Under the pieces are notes generated by a model that was not told where the DNA came from, made no database searches, and worked only from the letters and a program-made list of their open reading frames with translations. Positions 14,883 to 22,083 of a DNA stretch of 24,548 nucleotides are shown piece by piece. The position numbers and the translations under genes are program-made. This DNA is from JBEKIK01 sp050013075. GTDB lineage: Bacteria; Planctomycetota; Planctomycetia; Pirellulales; Thermoguttaceae. Within the stretch, counting starts at the first letter, position 1. The number at the start of each line of letters is the position of its first letter. Location of the stretch: positions 1-24,548 of the forward strand of contig JBEKFZ010000062.1 in NCBI GenBank assembly GCA_050013075.1, given 5' to 3'.

Positions 14883-15833
14883 CTAGGTATAAGGTATCTT
14901 TTTGCCTGCTGATGCTTGGGCTTTGATTCCCGTCCCCTCGTATCTCGCCCCTCGCCCCTTTGATTGTGTCTGCAATTTAGCCACAATAGCCGCAAGCAGT
15001 GTGTTCTTCAACAGCATGGCGATGGTCAGCGGGCCTATGCCGCCGGGTACGGGAGTGATGTGTCCGGCGACTTCCTTGACGGCTTGGAAATCGACGTCGC
15101 CGACAAGTCCGGCCTCGGTGCGGTTGATGCCCACGTCGATTACCGTTGCACCGGGTTTGACCATGTCGGCGGTGACGAATTTCGCCTTGCCGATGGCCAC
15201 GATGAGGATGTCGGCCGAGCGGCAGATTTCCGGGAGATTCTTTGTGCGGCTGTGGCAGACGGTGACGGTGGCGTCGGCGCCCGGACCACGTTGCATGAGC
15301 ATAATGGCCATGGGCTTGCCCACGATCTCGCTGCGGCCCAGCACGACCACGTTTGCGCCGGCGATTTGAATATTGTTGCGGATGAGCAATTCTTGAACGC
15401 CTTGGGGAGTGCAGGGCAGGAAGCGCGGGCGGCCTTGCACGATTCGGCCCACGTTCTGGGGATGCAGCGCATCGACGTCCTTGTCCGGGGAAATCGCTTC
15501 GAGTGCCTGGTATTCGTTTATTTGCTTGGGCAAGGGGAGTTGAACCAGAATGCCGTGGATTTTCGGATCGGCGTTTAGCCGTTCGATCAAGGCGAGTAAT
15601 TCGGCGGTGGAGGTTTCAGTTTTTAAATGGTGTAGTACACTGCCGATGCCGACCTTCTCGCAATCTTTTTGTTTATTGCGGACATAAGTCTGACTGGCCG
15701 GATCTTCGCCCACCAGGACGGCGGCCAGACACGGGGTCACCGCGCTGGATGCGATGAAGGCGGCCACCTCGTCGGCGATCTCCGCGCGAATTTTCTCGGC
15801 CAGGGCTTTTCCGTCTAAGATCACGGCAGTCAT
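14883..15833 (-). CDS. folD: Bifunctional methylene-THF dehydrogenase / methenyl-THF cyclohydrolase
   Basis: FolD interconverts methylene-, methenyl- and formyl-tetrahydrofolate in cytosolic one-carbon metabolism. The 316-residue protein shows YVRNKQKDCEKVGI with the catalytic Lys in the YVxxKxK motif, GILVQLPLPK, the PDKDVDALHPQNVGR loop, the NADP-binding VVLGRSEIVGKPMA, DVGINR and ITPVPGGIGPLTIAMLL. Normal FolD proteins end near residue 290; the last 25 or so residues (from about GRGARYEGTG) are encoded by CTCG-type heptamers and adjoining DNA. At the start codon, heptamers at 15839-15873 take the place of a ribosome site. rpmA lies upstream on the same strand behind a 30-bp inverted repeat. 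Confidence 0.97.
   Translation of the reverse strand: MTAVILDGKALAEKIRAEIADEVAAFIASSAVTPCLAAVLVGEDPASQTYVRNKQKDCEKVGIGSVLHHLKTETSTAELLALIERLNADPKIHGILVQLPLPKQINEYQALEAISPDKDVDALHPQNVGRIVQGRPRFLPCTPQGVQELLIRNNIQIAGANVVVLGRSEIVGKPMAIMLMQRGPGADATVTVCHSRTKNLPEICRSADILIVAIGKAKFVTADMVKPGATVIDVGINRTEAGLVGDVDFQAVKEVAGHITPVPGGIGPLTIAMLLKNTLLAAIVAKLQTQSKGRGARYEGTGIKAQASAGKKIPYT
14934..14961 (-). repeat. Heptamer array inside the 3' end of folD
   Basis: Four consecutive 7-bp units on the plus strand: CCCCTCG, TATCTCG, CCCCTCG, CCCCTTT. They are read in frame as GRGARYEG on the folD strand, after the conserved FolD C terminus. The same unit type occurs in the uvrA linker at 1854-1881. Confidence 0.75.
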
Positions 15834-15838
15834 GGGAA

Positions 15839-15954
15839 GGATGGGGATAAAGGGTTCAGGGATAGGGGTAATTATTTGTTTAGCCGCGACCCGAAGGGGA
15901 GCGGATCAAACAAGACAAGAAAGCCCGCTCCCCTTCGGGTCGCGGCTAAACAAA
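15839..15954. repeat. Heptamers plus inverted pair of the 26-bp core, between folD and rpmA
   Basis: Five heptamer-like units (GGATGGG, GATAAAG, GGTTCAG, GGATAGG, GGTAATT; 15839-15873) start 5 nt above the folD start codon. A perfect inverted repeat follows, with 30-bp arms at 15875-15904 and 15925-15954 and a 20-nt AAACAAGACAAG-type loop. Each arm contains the GTTTAGCC core (26 bp identical to copies at 608-633 and 23687-23712). It may also work as a transcription stop. Confidence 0.9.
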
Positions 15955-15968
15955 AAAACATGAAACCT

Positions 15969-16217
15969 TCATTGCGATTGGAGCACTTGAACGCGGCTGC
16001 CGCCACGGTCGAATTTTACGTAACCGTCGATCAGGGCATATAGGGTGTAGTCGTTTCCTTTGCCCACGCCTTTGCCCGGATGAAAAACGGTGCCCAACTG
16101 GCGAACAATGATGCTGCCGGCCTGAACGTATTGTCCGCCGAATCGTTTTACGCCGCGACGTTGGCCGTTGGAATCGCGGCCGTTCCGGCTGGAACCTTGG
16201 CCTTTTTTATGCGCCAT
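15969..16217 (-). CDS. rpmA: 50S ribosomal protein L27
   Basis: L27 sits near the peptidyl-transferase centre. The 82-residue protein opens with MAHKKGQGSSRNGRDSNGQ and carries the conserved RRGVKRFGGQYVQAGSIIVR, GTVFHPGKGVGKGNDYTLYA and DGYVKFD. The ATG at 16217 is chosen because the family begins MAHKKG. An upstream ATG at 16226 would add only MTF. AAGGTGA just before 16217 fits a ribosome site. rplU, the usual partner, is not next to it: the upstream gene encodes a secreted hypothetical protein. Confidence 0.98.
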   Translation of the reverse strand: MAHKKGQGSSRNGRDSNGQRRGVKRFGGQYVQAGSIIVRQLGTVFHPGKGVGKGNDYTLYALIDGYVKFDRGGSRVQVLQSQ

Positions 16218-16275
16218 GAAAGTCACCTTAAGGGTTCAGGGAATGTTATCCGCCTTGAAACGGGAACCCTTCTTT

Positions 16276-17271
16276 CTACCGATAAACCCACTCGTAGTCA
16301 AGCCGGCCGGGAATGCCGTAGCGGATTTCGTCCTCGGTTTCAAAAAATTCGTCGCCCGGGCGCCAGAAGTTCAATTTAAGGGTTTTTCGCAGTAATTTCC
16401 GGCCCTTGCCGATGGGGTCCCCTGCCTTGTACTCTCCGGGGGAGTCGTTCCACTGATAGGCGTTGGTCAGGCCCGTGACATAGACCGAAAACCACACTAT
16501 CTTCGGATCGATATCTTCCCAAGTAGCCGCGCCCCAGAGGGTTTGCCCGACTGCGATTTCGCGGTTCATTTCCACGGAGGTGTGGAGCTTTTGGCCGTAT
16601 CCTTCCCTTAATTGGATGGCCGCGTCGGCTACTGGAATTACCCGATCCGGATAAGGCTTGGGGAATCCTTCGGTATCCTTATCCTTTAAGCGGTTGTGGC
16701 CTTCCAACAGGAATTCGGGAATGAAATGGATTGGTTTTTCGACGGTCTTGACTTCGTAAACTTTTTGCTTGTCGGCAAGTTCGTTTTCATAAGGAAGCGA
16801 GACGTCCTTTACCGGCGTTATGATTTTGCCCGTGTTGGTCACCGAATAAACCATGTACCAAATCAGCTTGCGTTGCATCATGCCGGAGGGCTGAGGTATA
16901 TCGACCGAGATCATTCGCACGGGTTTGAATTGGAACTGCAAGGCCCAAATCTCGCGGCGGAAATCGATATTTTTGGCCCAGTCGAAGTTTTTATCCACGG
17001 CCAGCAGTTCCACCACGTCGTGGCGAGAGACCGTTTCGCCCACTTCGGCGTCAGGCTCGATGGTGATCATCACGCCGGGCGCCAAGGGCGAGGCCGGGGT
17101 TTTTTTGGCCGGCGTGTTCAGAGGTTTTGTGTCGGCGGGTTTATCGAGCGATTCTTTGGCCTTTGGCGATTGATCGGGGGATTGTTTATCGTCCGCGGCC
17201 GTCAATGGCCGGCAAAGCAAAAGCACGGTTGCGACAAACAGCCACAATGACGAGAGAATAAGACGATTCAT
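16276..17271 (-). CDS. Secreted hypothetical protein, planctomycete type
   Basis: I do not recognise a named family. The 331 residues start with a signal peptide (MNRLILSSLWLFVATVLLLC, then RPLTAADD). A Lys/Pro/Ser-rich linker (about residues 28-66) precedes a folded domain with FDWAKNIDFRREIWALQF, KPVRMISVDIP, KLIWYMVYSVTN and LWGAATWEDIDPKIVWFSVY. The middle resembles a beta-sandwich of NEAT/Ig-like type, but this is a guess. It ends in GIPGRLDYEWVYR. It lies upstream of rpmA on the same strand, 58 nt apart. Export across the inner membrane is well supported; function is unknown. Confidence 0.75.
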   Translation of the reverse strand: MNRLILSSLWLFVATVLLLCRPLTAADDKQSPDQSPKAKESLDKPADTKPLNTPAKKTPASPLAPGVMITIEPDAEVGETVSRHDVVELLAVDKNFDWAKNIDFRREIWALQFQFKPVRMISVDIPQPSGMMQRKLIWYMVYSVTNTGKIITPVKDVSLPYENELADKQKVYEVKTVEKPIHFIPEFLLEGHNRLKDKDTEGFPKPYPDRVIPVADAAIQLREGYGQKLHTSVEMNREIAVGQTLWGAATWEDIDPKIVWFSVYVTGLTNAYQWNDSPGEYKAGDPIGKGRKLLRKTLKLNFWRPGDEFFETEDEIRYGIPGRLDYEWVYR

Positions 17272-17541
17272 GAAACAATTCCCACTGTTATGGGGGTAAT
17301 TTGCGACAATTGACTTACTTCAGTATAGATAGAATAAATAAGGTACGTCAAGAATAACGAATACACCTATACGGGTGGGTGGACAAATACGGTATCTGCA
17401 TAAAGTATAGCGAGTAAGTGTGGCGGTTGCTTGATATTTATGTATAAAGTAATTAGTATCGAATAGAGTACGGACTGAATATCTGGGCTGGGATAACCCT
17501 GCTTGGCAAGCCCGCTTAATATCGATCAGGAGTCAGAGGAT
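17272..17541. other. Divergent intergenic region without a gene
   Basis: This 270-nt AT-rich gap separates the leftward secreted protein from the rightward TPR gene and must hold both promoters. TTGACT followed by AT-rich sequence near 17309 and TTGATATTTATGTATAAA near 17430 are possible promoter parts with poor spacing. GGGCTGGGATAACCC near 17486 is a small hairpin. No repeat of the families seen elsewhere is present. Confidence 0.4.
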
Positions 17542-18471
17542 ATGTTTCGCAGCTTGGTTTTGTTGGTCGGAGGGCTGGCATCGCTGTGGTCGTCGTCGTC
17601 GCAGGCGCAAGAGGCCGTGTTGCTCCAAATCTATGACAAAGGCGTACACGAGTATTTTTCCGGCGATTATAGCAAGGCTTTCGAACGGTTGACCGCCGCC
17701 GCGAACGCGGGCAGCCGCGATCCGCGGGTGTTTTATTTCCGCGGTCTGGCATATCTGAAACTTGGCCGAGCGCCGGAAGCCGAGATGGACTTCCGCAAGG
17801 CCGCCGAGCTGGAAAGCAGAGACATCAACAAGTATTACAACGTGGGCCGGGCGCTTGAACGCGTTCAGGGCACGGAACGGAAATTGTTGGAATCATATCG
17901 GGTGCAGGCGCGGATGGCGGCGTACGAAGAGTCGGAAAAGATGAGGAAAGCCCGGTACGAGGCCATCAAACACGAAGAGGCCCGGGTTTTGCAGCAGCAG
18001 GTTGCCGAGGGCGCGGCTGCGTTGGCCGGTGAATCCACTGAAGTGGTTCCGACGCCGGCCGCTGAAGGAACCGGTACGGAAGGTTCTAAGGAGACAAACG
18101 CCAATCCGGCCGGAGTTTCGGCGGAAGAGAAAAAATCCGTCGGGAAAAAAGCCGCCGGGGCGGGCGCGGAGTCCGGGGCTGAATCCGCCGCTGAAGATCC
18201 CTTTGCCACTAAAGCGGCGGAAGGAGAAAAGCCCGCCGCCGAAAAGAAACCTGCCACCAAAGAAAAGCCCGCAGCCGAAGAAAAGCCAACGGGTGAATCC
18301 AAACCAATGGGCAAAAGTATTCTTGGCACGCTGATCAAAAAGGCCGCCGGCGGCGGCAATAAGACGGTGCCCCAGGCCGGCGCGGCAAAAGAATCGCCCG
18401 AAAAAGCGACCCCGGCCGATAAACCCGCCGACAACAAAGAAGCTGAACCCGCCGATCCGTTTGCCAAGTAA
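17542..18471 (+). CDS. Secreted TPR protein with Lys/Glu/Ala/Pro-rich tail
   Basis: The 309-residue protein starts with a signal peptide (MFRSLVLLVGGLASLWSSSS, then QAQEA). Two TPR-like repeats follow: YDKGVHEYFSGDYSKAFERL and PRVFYFRGLAYLKLGRAPEA, then EMDFRKAAELES. A charged helical part (EESEKMRKARYEAIKHEEAR) is probably coiled coil. From about residue 165 it is low-complexity, with many KP/EKP repeats and two DPFA motifs, one at the very C terminus. AGGAG lies 9 nt before the ATG at 17542; an in-frame ATG at 17503 would precede the signal peptide. It probably acts as a protein-binding scaffold in the periplasm. No partner is visible nearby. Confidence 0.8.
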   Translation: MFRSLVLLVGGLASLWSSSSQAQEAVLLQIYDKGVHEYFSGDYSKAFERLTAAANAGSRDPRVFYFRGLAYLKLGRAPEAEMDFRKAAELESRDINKYYNVGRALERVQGTERKLLESYRVQARMAAYEESEKMRKARYEAIKHEEARVLQQQVAEGAAALAGESTEVVPTPAAEGTGTEGSKETNANPAGVSAEEKKSVGKKAAGAGAESGAESAAEDPFATKAAEGEKPAAEKKPATKEKPAAEEKPTGESKPMGKSILGTLIKKAAGGGNKTVPQAGAAKESPEKATPADKPADNKEAEPADPFAK

Positions 18472-18472
18472 T

Positions 18473-18791
18473 CGCGAAACCGCAAGCGTTTTTCCGGGCA
18501 AATTGCACAAATGCTCTTTTCATTCGGCGCAACCGTCATAATCCCACCTTGGGCAAGCGGGTTTTTCAATGCCATATTTAAGAGTGCGGATGATGCCGTT
18601 GTAATTCGTCAGCGGCGTTTTCGCCCGGCACAAGAGCCGGGACTTAACCGACCACTAACCATCAACCAGTATTTCTCACCAGACCGGTACATTCCAAAAA
18701 GTGTGCCACTGCTTGCTTGCAAGCAGTGTAGACGTAAGTCAGCAATTCAGCACTGCTTGCAAGCAAGCAGTGGCACACTTTGGTGAGAAAT
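18473..18791. repeat. Repeat cluster with nested inverted repeats before the glycosyltransferase gene
   Basis: Three pieces fill this gap. CGCGAAACCGCAAGCG (18473-18488) is half of the GAAACCG module seen at 4036 and 5001. At 18616-18648 lies CGTTTTCG with hairpin CCCGGC-ACAAGA-GCCGGG and ACTTAAC, related to 1811-1843. At 18671-18791, outer arms ATTTCTCACCA / TGGTGAGAAAT (11 bp, perfect) enclose perfect 31-bp arms (18698-18728 and 18751-18781) starting AAAGTGTGCCACTGC, with a 22-nt loop. No gene is seen. Confidence 0.88.
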
Positions 18792-18815
18792 GCGGACCAA
18801 CCACTCTCCACTAAT

Positions 18816-20030
18816 ATGTTTTTTCGCCGCCGCGTAACGCCGCTTGCCGACCGAGGTCCATTGCGGGTGATGTTTGTAATCACCAACATGCCGGTAGGGG
18901 GAATGGAGGCCTTGACGGTTGAATTGATCCGCCGCTTGGATCGATCGCGGTTCGAGCCGGAATTATGTTGTTTGAAATATTTCGACGTTCTGGGCGAGGA
19001 TCTAGCGCAAGAGATTCCCGCTTTTAGCGGATTGTTGAAACACAAATACGATTTTGCCGTATTGTGGCGATTGAAGAAACTGCCGCGTCAAAGGCGGATC
19101 GACGCAGTAGTGACGATCGGCGCGGGCGACAAGATGTTTTGGGGACGCCTGGCCGGCTGGATGGCAGGAGTGCCTGTGATTTGTTCGGCGCTACATTCGA
19201 CGGGCTTTCCGGACCGGGTGGAGTTGCTCAATCGGCTGCTGGCGCCGCTCAGCGACGCCTTTATCGGCGTGGCCAAGACGCAGGGGCTGTATCTGGCGGA
19301 AAAAGAGGGTTGTCCGGCGGCGAAGGTGCGTGTAATTCCCAACGGCGTGGACGTGGAAAGATTTCACCCCCGCTGGCCGATTGCGTCCTTGCAGCGGGAA
19401 TTTTGCTTGTCGGTAGATTCGCCCGTGGCGGGCATAGTGGCGGCATTAAGGCCGGAAAAAAACCACGAGTTGTTTTTGCAGGCGGCGAAGCTTATTCATG
19501 AGGCGCTGCCGACGGTGAAGTTTCTGGTGATCGGCGACGGCCCGCGGCGGGGCGAACTGGAATGTCTTGCCCGGGAATTGGGACTGGCCGGTGCGGTTCG
19601 TTTTACGGGTACTCGCGGCGACGTGCCTGAGATGCTATCGCTTGTGGACGTGATATTGTTGACATCGCGGATGGAGGCCAATCCGGCGTCGATTTTAGAG
19701 GCGATGGCCTGCGAAAAGCCGGTTGTGGCTACTCGGGTGGGATCGGTGGCGGAAACGGTTTTGGACGGTCGGACAGGCTACCTGGTTCCTCCGGGCGATG
19801 CATATCGGCTTGCCGAGCGGACGCTGGAATTGCTGTGCCACCCGGACCAGGCCGCGCTCATGGGCCGCGCCGGCCGGGAGCACGTTATAGCCCATTGGTC
19901 AGTGGATCGGATGGTCAAAGGATACCAGGATTTGATCGCCGAACTGTACGAAAAGAAGGCAGTGGGCGGTGGGCGGCGGGTGGTGGGCAGTGGACAGGGG
20001 GCGGCTAAACTTGATACCAGTGTTTCGTAG
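18816..20030 (+). CDS. GT4-type glycosyltransferase
   Basis: The protein is a GT-B fold sugar-nucleotide-dependent transferase, probably acting on the cytoplasmic side of the membrane in glycan or lipopolysaccharide synthesis. The N-terminal domain has RVMFVITNMPVGGMEALTVE, with the Gly-rich acceptor loop. The C-terminal domain has VIPNGVDVERFHP, VAALRPEKNHELFLQAAKL, FTGTRGDVPEML and the nucleotide-sugar EX7E region EANPASILEAMACEKPVVAT. With the ATG at 18816 it has 404 residues; a TTG at 18780 lies inside the preceding palindrome, and an ATG at 18870 would cut the first strand. The last 24 residues (AVGGGRRVVGSGQGAAKLDT and SVS) are read from heptamers and a GGCTAAAC end. Substrates cannot be told. 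Confidence 0.88.
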   Translation: MFFRRRVTPLADRGPLRVMFVITNMPVGGMEALTVELIRRLDRSRFEPELCCLKYFDVLGEDLAQEIPAFSGLLKHKYDFAVLWRLKKLPRQRRIDAVVTIGAGDKMFWGRLAGWMAGVPVICSALHSTGFPDRVELLNRLLAPLSDAFIGVAKTQGLYLAEKEGCPAAKVRVIPNGVDVERFHPRWPIASLQREFCLSVDSPVAGIVAALRPEKNHELFLQAAKLIHEALPTVKFLVIGDGPRRGELECLARELGLAGAVRFTGTRGDVPEMLSLVDVILLTSRMEANPASILEAMACEKPVVATRVGSVAETVLDGRTGYLVPPGDAYRLAERTLELLCHPDQAALMGRAGREHVIAHWSVDRMVKGYQDLIAELYEKKAVGGGRRVVGSGQGAAKLDTSVS

Positions 20031-20100
20031 CATCCTCGTTCCCAGACCATGCCGACCATGCTTCGCATGGTGCCCGATGGCGCCCGGGTCGCGGCTATTG
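19958..20100 (+). repeat. Heptamer array and hairpin modules at the 3' end of the glycosyltransferase gene
   Basis: Six heptamers (GGCAGTG, GGCGGTG, GGCGGCG, GGTGGTG, GGCAGTG, GACAGGG; 19958-19999) run into GCGGCTAAAC (20001-20010) and then the stop codon at 20028-20030. CGTTCCCAGACCATG follows, with hairpin ACCATG-CTTCG-CATGGT (20055-20071), GGTGCCCG and TCGCGGCTATTG (20089-20100). The GGTGCCC and CGGCTA parts match those at 4100-4119 and 5065-5084. Confidence 0.82.
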
Positions 20101-20221
20101 GGTATCAGAAAAAGAATGTCACATGAAAAGTCAGAGCCGGGGCGTGTCGCCCCGGTAATTCCGCACCCGACACGGCCCGGCTCTGAGGCGAAAACGCGAC
20201 ATTCATTACCTGAGACTCAAT
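20097..20221. repeat. Long imperfect inverted repeat with stacked palindromic segments
   Basis: Pairing segments from outside in: ATTGGGTATCAG (20097-20108) with CTGAGACTCAAT (20210-20221), 10 of 12; GAATGTC with GACATTC, perfect; and TCAGAGCCGGGGCGTGTCG with its partner ending at the mirrored TCTGA, 18 of 19. An 18-nt loop can form its own GGGGC stem. Unpaired bulges of 5 and 10-11 nt separate the segments. It lies between the glycosyltransferase and acyltransferase genes. Two CTGCCCA heptamers follow at 20227-20240. Confidence 0.85.
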
Positions 20222-20319
20222 AAACTCTGCCCACTGCCCACTATCTTCCTTCCTACAAAAGGGGTATTGGCTGCGTCGGCGAAGCACGCTACCATGTGAG
20301 TTTGACAGGTGGCGGAGCT

Positions 20320-20934
20320 ATGGACACGAATTTGACCAGGGATTTTTTGGCCTTAATGGCCCGACTCCTCAGCGGGGCCAGCACGCGCTGGATCGATTCC
20401 CAGCCCGACACCTGCCAGCGGGTGTATTTTGCCAATCATACCAGCCACTTGGATTCAATTGTGATCTGGTCGTCGTTGCCGCAGGCGGTGCGAACGCTTA
20501 CCCGGCCGGTGGGGGCGAAAGATTACTGGATGGCCGGTCCGATCCGCCGCTGGTTTGCCACCCGGTTGTTTAACGCGATTCTAATCGACCGCACCGAAAT
20601 CAAGGTGCATCAGAGCCCGGTGGATATGATGATCCGGGAGATCGGGCAGCAGTACTCGCTGATCGTGTTTCCGGAGGGCGGGCGGAGCGACGGCCGGGAG
20701 ATCGGGGAGTTCAAGAGCGGGCTGTATTACCTGTGCAAGAAACGTCCGGATTTGGAATTGATACCCGTGCACATCGACAATATGAATCGCATCCTGCCCC
20801 GGGGCGAGGTGCTGCCGGTGCCGATGCTGACTTGCATCACCTTTGGACCGCCGATGTGGCTGGAGGCGGGCGAACCGAAAACCGAGTTTTTAGCCCGCAC
20901 CCGCGAGGCGGTCAGACGATTGAAAGAAGCGTGA
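20320..20934 (+). CDS. PlsC-type 1-acyl-glycerol-3-phosphate acyltransferase-like protein
   Basis: Members transfer an acyl chain to lysophosphatidate or related acceptors at the membrane. The 204-residue protein carries the family motifs FANHTSHLDSIV (HX4D) and VFPEGGRSDG (acceptor phosphate binding), with LIPVHIDNMNRILPRG later. There is no clear membrane helix beyond weak hydrophobic stretches. The ATG at 20320 is preceded by AGGTGG at 7 nt; a GTG at 20296 is an in-frame alternative. The cdsA-like gene starts 4 nt after its stop. The pair makes phosphatidate and then CDP-diacylglycerol, consistent with a phospholipid operon. Acceptor specificity is inferred. Confidence 0.85.
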   Translation: MDTNLTRDFLALMARLLSGASTRWIDSQPDTCQRVYFANHTSHLDSIVIWSSLPQAVRTLTRPVGAKDYWMAGPIRRWFATRLFNAILIDRTEIKVHQSPVDMMIREIGQQYSLIVFPEGGRSDGREIGEFKSGLYYLCKKRPDLELIPVHIDNMNRILPRGEVLPVPMLTCITFGPPMWLEAGEPKTEFLARTREAVRRLKEA

Positions 20935-20938
20935 AGCC

Positions 20939-21934
20939 ATGTTTGACGACTGGCGAACAATATGTTTGGTGGGCGCGGTATTGGCGCTATTGGGTTTTAC
21001 CACGGGCGTGGTGCAAGTTCTCAAGCATCGGCCCGAGAGCGGGCTGGATGCGGCCATTATCGAGACCTTCCGGCTCCGGGTGCGGGCATGGTGGATTTTG
21101 TTTTCGGTGCTGGTGGCGGCTTTTTACATCAGCCAGACGGCCACTGTGGTGCTGTTCGGGCTGATTTCGTTCTGGGCGCTGAGGGAATTCATCACGCTGA
21201 CGCCTACCCGGCTGGGCGATCACCGCACGCTGTTTTTCGTGTTCTTCATATTCACGCCGTTGCAATACGTTTTAGTAGGCACCGAGTTTTACGGTTTGTA
21301 CAGCGTGGTGATTCCGGTATACGGATTTTTATTCATTCCCGTGGCCATTGCCTTGGCCGGGGATTGCAAGCGTTTTTTGGAGCGCACGGCCAAGATTCAA
21401 TGCGGATTGCTGATTTGCGTGTATTGCCTAAGCTACACGCCGGCCCTGTTGACCTTGAAACTACCCGAGCTATCCGGCGGCAATCCCGACGTGGGCGGCA
21501 AGGTGCGGCTGTTGTTCTTTTTCGTGCTGATGGTGCAGCTCAGCGACGCTTTGCAATACATTTGGTCGCAGTTTTCGAGCCGGCACGTTATCGCGCCCTC
21601 GATCAATCCCGGCCGCACGTGGGAGGGACTGCTGGGCGGAACCGCCAGCGCAACCTTGATCGGGGCCATGCTGTGGTGGGCCACGCCCTTCCACGGGGCC
21701 AGTTGGTGGATGGCGGGCGTGATGTCGGCGGTGATCTCGCTGATGGGTTTTGCCGGCGGTCTGACGATGTCGGCCATCAAGCGCGACCGCGGCGTGAAAG
21801 ATTACGGCACCCTGGTGGAAGGCCACGGCGGAGTGCTGGACCGGATCGACTCGATCTGCTTTGCCGCCCCGGTCTTCTTCCACTGCACCCGCTGGTGGCT
21901 GGTTTTGAATCACTTCATGTCGCCGATACCGTAA
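20939..21934 (+). CDS. cdsA: Phosphatidate cytidylyltransferase (CDP-diglyceride synthase)
   Basis: This integral membrane enzyme makes CDP-diacylglycerol from phosphatidate and CTP. The 331-residue protein has about eight hydrophobic segments, for example ICLVGAVLALLGFTTGVV and LFFVFFIFTPLQYVLVG. The family signature is present near the C terminus: SAIKRDRGVKDYGTLVEGHG followed by GVLDRID. SINPGRTWEGLLGG is also typical. Its start overlaps nothing but lies 4 nt after the acyltransferase gene, so the two are almost surely cotranscribed. A conserved NH2-terminal segment before the first helix is short. It converges on the peptidase-like gene. Confidence 0.93.
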   Translation: MFDDWRTICLVGAVLALLGFTTGVVQVLKHRPESGLDAAIIETFRLRVRAWWILFSVLVAAFYISQTATVVLFGLISFWALREFITLTPTRLGDHRTLFFVFFIFTPLQYVLVGTEFYGLYSVVIPVYGFLFIPVAIALAGDCKRFLERTAKIQCGLLICVYCLSYTPALLTLKLPELSGGNPDVGGKVRLLFFFVLMVQLSDALQYIWSQFSSRHVIAPSINPGRTWEGLLGGTASATLIGAMLWWATPFHGASWWMAGVMSAVISLMGFAGGLTMSAIKRDRGVKDYGTLVEGHGGVLDRIDSICFAAPVFFHCTRWWLVLNHFMSPIP

Positions 21935-21938
21935 ACAG

Positions 21939-21966
21939 AAGGATGAAGGCGGAAGGATGAAGGATG
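21939..21966 (+). repeat. Heptamer array after cdsA
   Basis: Four units AAGGATG, AAGGCGG, AAGGATG, AAGGATG start just after the cdsA stop. They match the AGGATGA-type array at 4971-4998. The rest of the convergent gap (21967-22083) holds nothing recognised. Confidence 0.8.
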
Positions 21967-22083
21967 AAAAAATGCTGAAGTCATTCTTCTCTTGATATGT
22001 CACAAGCTGCCGTTGACACCTGCAAATCTTTTTCTCGGATGTCAAGCGGTCCGTGTTGCCTGATAAATTTCATAGCGGAATTA

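Noticed and set aside
20962..21960. 332-codon open frame on the plus strand
   Set aside because: It is a +2 shadow of cdsA, which has the full CDP-diglyceride synthase signature.
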